Source: CAYSBK01 sp964429265 (lineage in GTDB: Bacteria > Planctomycetota > Phycisphaerae > Sedimentisphaerales > Anaerobacaceae). From it: a stretch of 9,690 bases of DNA. Position 1 is the first letter of the stretch. Each line of letters starts with the position of its first letter. Of the stretch, positions 6,553-9,690 are shown one piece after another. The stretch is taken from assembly GCA_964429265.1 (NCBI GenBank), contig CAYSBK010000084.1, positions 1 through 9,690 of the forward strand, read 5' to 3'. The position numbers were made by a program, and so were the translations under genes. Under the pieces are notes generated by a model. That model was given only the letters and a program-made list of their open reading frames with translations. It was not told the origin of the DNA and ran no database searches.

Positions 6553-6907
6553 TTTTGCAACTCCCCAAGCCAAAACGTCACCATCGCATCATTTTCGCTT
6601 TGCCGGGTCAAGACACAGAATGTCCGCGCTGACCGGGCCGATACAAAGCACGCAACCGCATCGCAAGTACAACGCCAGACGCTTTACCGCTACCACCGAC
6701 TATGTTAGGCAACAGGCCCCGCTCTGGCAACAAGAATTCCGGGAAAAACCTCCGATGGTGCGAAAAATATGTGAAAAGCCCCCGGCCCGTCCATATTTGC
6801 AGGCTGGCTTTGACTGGTACGGGGTGGGCCGGTATGCTATGATGCCGGTTTTTGAACCCGATCCGGTCGGTTTACAAGTATTGTCAGAGACAACAAGAGA
6901 GGCCCAG
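6553..6907. other. Divergent intergenic region (355 bp)
   Basis: This stretch separates the minus-strand lipoprotein operon from glnS. It contains the glnS promoter at 6810-6838 and the Shine-Dalgarno sites of both flanking genes. The glnS frame is open upstream through this region, but the residues there show no GlnRS character and no Shine-Dalgarno supports an earlier start. I see no tRNA, small gene or strong hairpin in the remainder. Confidence 0.6.
6810..6838 (+). promoter_or_regulatory. Sigma70-like promoter of glnS
   Basis: TTGACT (6810-6815; 5/6 match to TTGACA), a 17-nt spacer, and TATGCT (6833-6838; 4/6 match to TATAAT). Transcription would start near 6845, giving a leader of about 60 nt. 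No T-box or other riboswitch-like structure was seen in so short a leader. Confidence 0.55.
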
Positions 6908-8632
<1,725 letters not shown>

Positions 8633-8745
8633 AGCGGTTTGCCGCCTCTGCAAGCCCCACAGGCCTTGATCTGCCGTGGCAACCACCCATTGCGGCTGCT
8701 GTCGGCGGCCTTGAAGAACAGCCGGCGGCTCTTGGCTCACGTCCA

Positions 8746-8780
8746 TAAAGAAAGCCCCGGCGCCTGAAGGCTGCCGGGGC
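8746..8780 (-). terminator. Intrinsic terminator of the secretin gene
   Basis: GCCCCGGC (8754-8761) pairs with GCCGGGGC (8773-8780). Inside, GCC and GGC also pair around a TGAA loop with a single bulged T, giving an 11-bp very GC-rich stem. On the minus strand the stem is followed by TTTCTTTAT, a U-rich tract. It lies 38 nt after the secretin stop codon. On the plus strand no T-run follows, so it is oriented for the secretin gene, though it may also slow transcription coming from glnS. Confidence 0.8.
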
Positions 8781-8818
8781 GACTCCTGACCCTCTCCTCT
8801 CGGACGCTTCTCTGTCCG

Positions 8819-9690
8819 TTATTGCTCGATACAACCCTGAGTGGGCTGCTTTTCGCTGCGAGTGTCGATGACCGGGGGCCTGGCGAACTCGGTGGTCCGG
8901 TAAGCCTCTTTCTCGCAGTGTGACATAGTGATCGGCTGCTCGACGACCTTCGGGGTTATGAAGACGACCAGCTCGGTGTTGGAGACGTCTTCTCCTTCGA
9001 ACCTGAACAACGCCCCCAGCAGCGGTAAGTCTCCCAGCAAAGGAATCTTGTTAATCTGGTGGCTGACGTCCTTCTTGCGAAGTCCGCCGATGACGACCGT
9101 CTGGCCGTTCTCCACCAGCGTCAGCGTATCAACCTTCCTGGTGTCGATGACGGGCACGGGACCGACGTCAAAGGTTTCATTCCTGACGACGATGCCGAAT
9201 TCAGGCACGATGTGGAGCCGTATCATCCCGTCTCGCGTAACGTGTGGCGTAACCTCGAGCTTGACGCCGACGTTTCTCCACTTGATGGTCTGGGTGATGC
9301 CGCCGGCGCTGATGTTATTTTCAGCGTAGGGGTGTTCGGTCACAATGTCGAACAGAGCTGTTTCGTTGTCGAGCACCATAATCCTGGGGTTTGCCAGCAG
9401 CTTGGCGTTGGCGATCTCTTTCTCGGCGTGGATAAGGGCGTCGATGTCGAGTCCGCCGCTGAGCCAGCCCATCCGCAGCGTGCCGATGCTGGTGGTTTTC
9501 TCGGTGTCGCCGGAGACGGTGGCGTTTATGAAAGGCCGGCGGTTGCTGCCCACAGCAGCGCCCAGTGTTGCACCGGTGCCGGTGTCACGGGCCGCCTGCC
9601 ACTCGATGCCGAGGTCGAGCCTGTCCTTGACGGTTATGTCGTAGATCCTGGCTTCGACGAGTATCTGGGGCGTGATGCGGTCGATTTCGG
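8819..9690 (-). CDS. Secretin (GspD/PilQ family outer-membrane channel), C-terminal part, 5' end outside window
   Basis: The frame is open from the window edge (first full codon at 9688) to TAA at 8819-8821, about 289 residues. The GTG at 9553 is internal, because the residues before it (TPQILVEARIYDITVKDRLD) are the usual start of the secretin C-domain. Further conserved stretches follow: LLANPRIMVLDNETALF, TPHVTRDGMIRLHI, LVENGQTVVIGGL and the hallmark IPLLGDLPLLGALF, ending at FITPKV. These form the multimeric beta-barrel gate in the outer membrane through which folded proteins, pili or phage-like particles pass. About 40 further residues after the barrel contain two cysteines and resemble a secretin C-terminal tail (S-domain position). 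The N-domains that separate type II, type IV pilus and type III secretins are outside the window, so the subtype is open. It is convergent with glnS, 186 bp apart. Confidence 0.92.
   Translation of the reverse strand, partial: EIDRITPQILVEARIYDITVKDRLDLGIEWQAARDTGTGATLGAAVGSNRRPFINATVSGDTEKTTSIGTLRMGWLSGGLDIDALIHAEKEIANAKLLANPRIMVLDNETALFDIVTEHPYAENNISAGGITQTIKWRNVGVKLEVTPHVTRDGMIRLHIVPEFGIVVRNETFDVGPVPVIDTRKVDTLTLVENGQTVVIGGLRKKDVSHQINKIPLLGDLPLLGALFRFEGEDVSNTELVVFITPKVVEQPITMSHCEKEAYRTTEFARPPVIDTRSEKQPTQGCIEQ

Noticed and set aside
6583..6611. Possible promoter for the lipoprotein operon (minus strand TTGACC, 17-nt spacer, TGCGAT)
   Set aside because: The -35 element is good (5/6) but the -10 element matches only 3 of 6 positions; too weak to annotate.
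6407..6907. Upstream extension of the glnS frame
   Set aside because: The frame is open but its residues do not resemble GlnRS, it overlaps the lipoprotein gene on the other strand, and the start at 6908 has a Shine-Dalgarno and a promoter at a sensible distance.
8633..8745. Terminator specific to glnS
   Set aside because: Only short imperfect stems are visible (for example GCGG/CCGC near 8634-8645) and none is followed by a T-run on the plus strand.

Overview
The window looks like GC-rich chromosomal DNA from an environmental bacterium, most likely of the Planctomycetota/PVC type. That placement is an inference. It rests on the mix of an FGE-like domain fused to a BNR (sialidase-fold) domain, a Tat-exported sulfatase, an exported mutarotase lipoprotein, a glutaminyl-tRNA synthetase and a secretin. 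No rRNA, tRNA, CRISPR array or insertion sequence was seen.

Layout. (1) Positions 1-3464, + strand: the 3' part of a large fusion gene (formylglycine-generating-enzyme-like domain, BNR domain with four Asp-boxes, C-terminal jelly-roll-like domain) is followed 11 nt later by a type I sulfatase carrying Tat and lipoprotein signals. (2) Positions 3452-4642, - strand: a lipoprotein form of aldose 1-epimerase (galM), convergent with the sulfatase and overlapping it by 13 bp, with its own sigma70-like promoter. (3) Positions 4812-6552, - strand: a two-gene unit made of a glycine-zipper/coiled-coil lipoprotein and then a secreted protein of unknown function with an EF-hand-like loop and a Gly/Tyr/Arg/Pro-rich tract. 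(4) Positions 6908-8632, + strand: glnS behind a good sigma70-like promoter in a 355-bp divergent intergenic region. (5) Positions 8819-9690, - strand: the C-terminal part of a secretin (type II secretion / type IV pilus class), ending at a strong intrinsic terminator.

How the genes fit together. The first three genes look like part of a cell-envelope system for breaking down sulfated glycans: a sulfatase removes sulfate, the BNR protein may bind or cleave the glycan, and the mutarotase would speed anomer exchange of released sugars. The FGE-like domain lacks the two cysteines used for catalysis, so it probably does not activate the neighbouring sulfatase. The glycine-zipper lipoprotein, the Gly-rich protein and the secretin are envelope proteins but are not visibly part of the glycan unit. 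glnS is housekeeping. The most interesting items are the cysteine-less FGE-like/BNR fusion beside a sulfatase and the two-gene unit of unknown envelope proteins. I see no clear evidence of a wholly new system.
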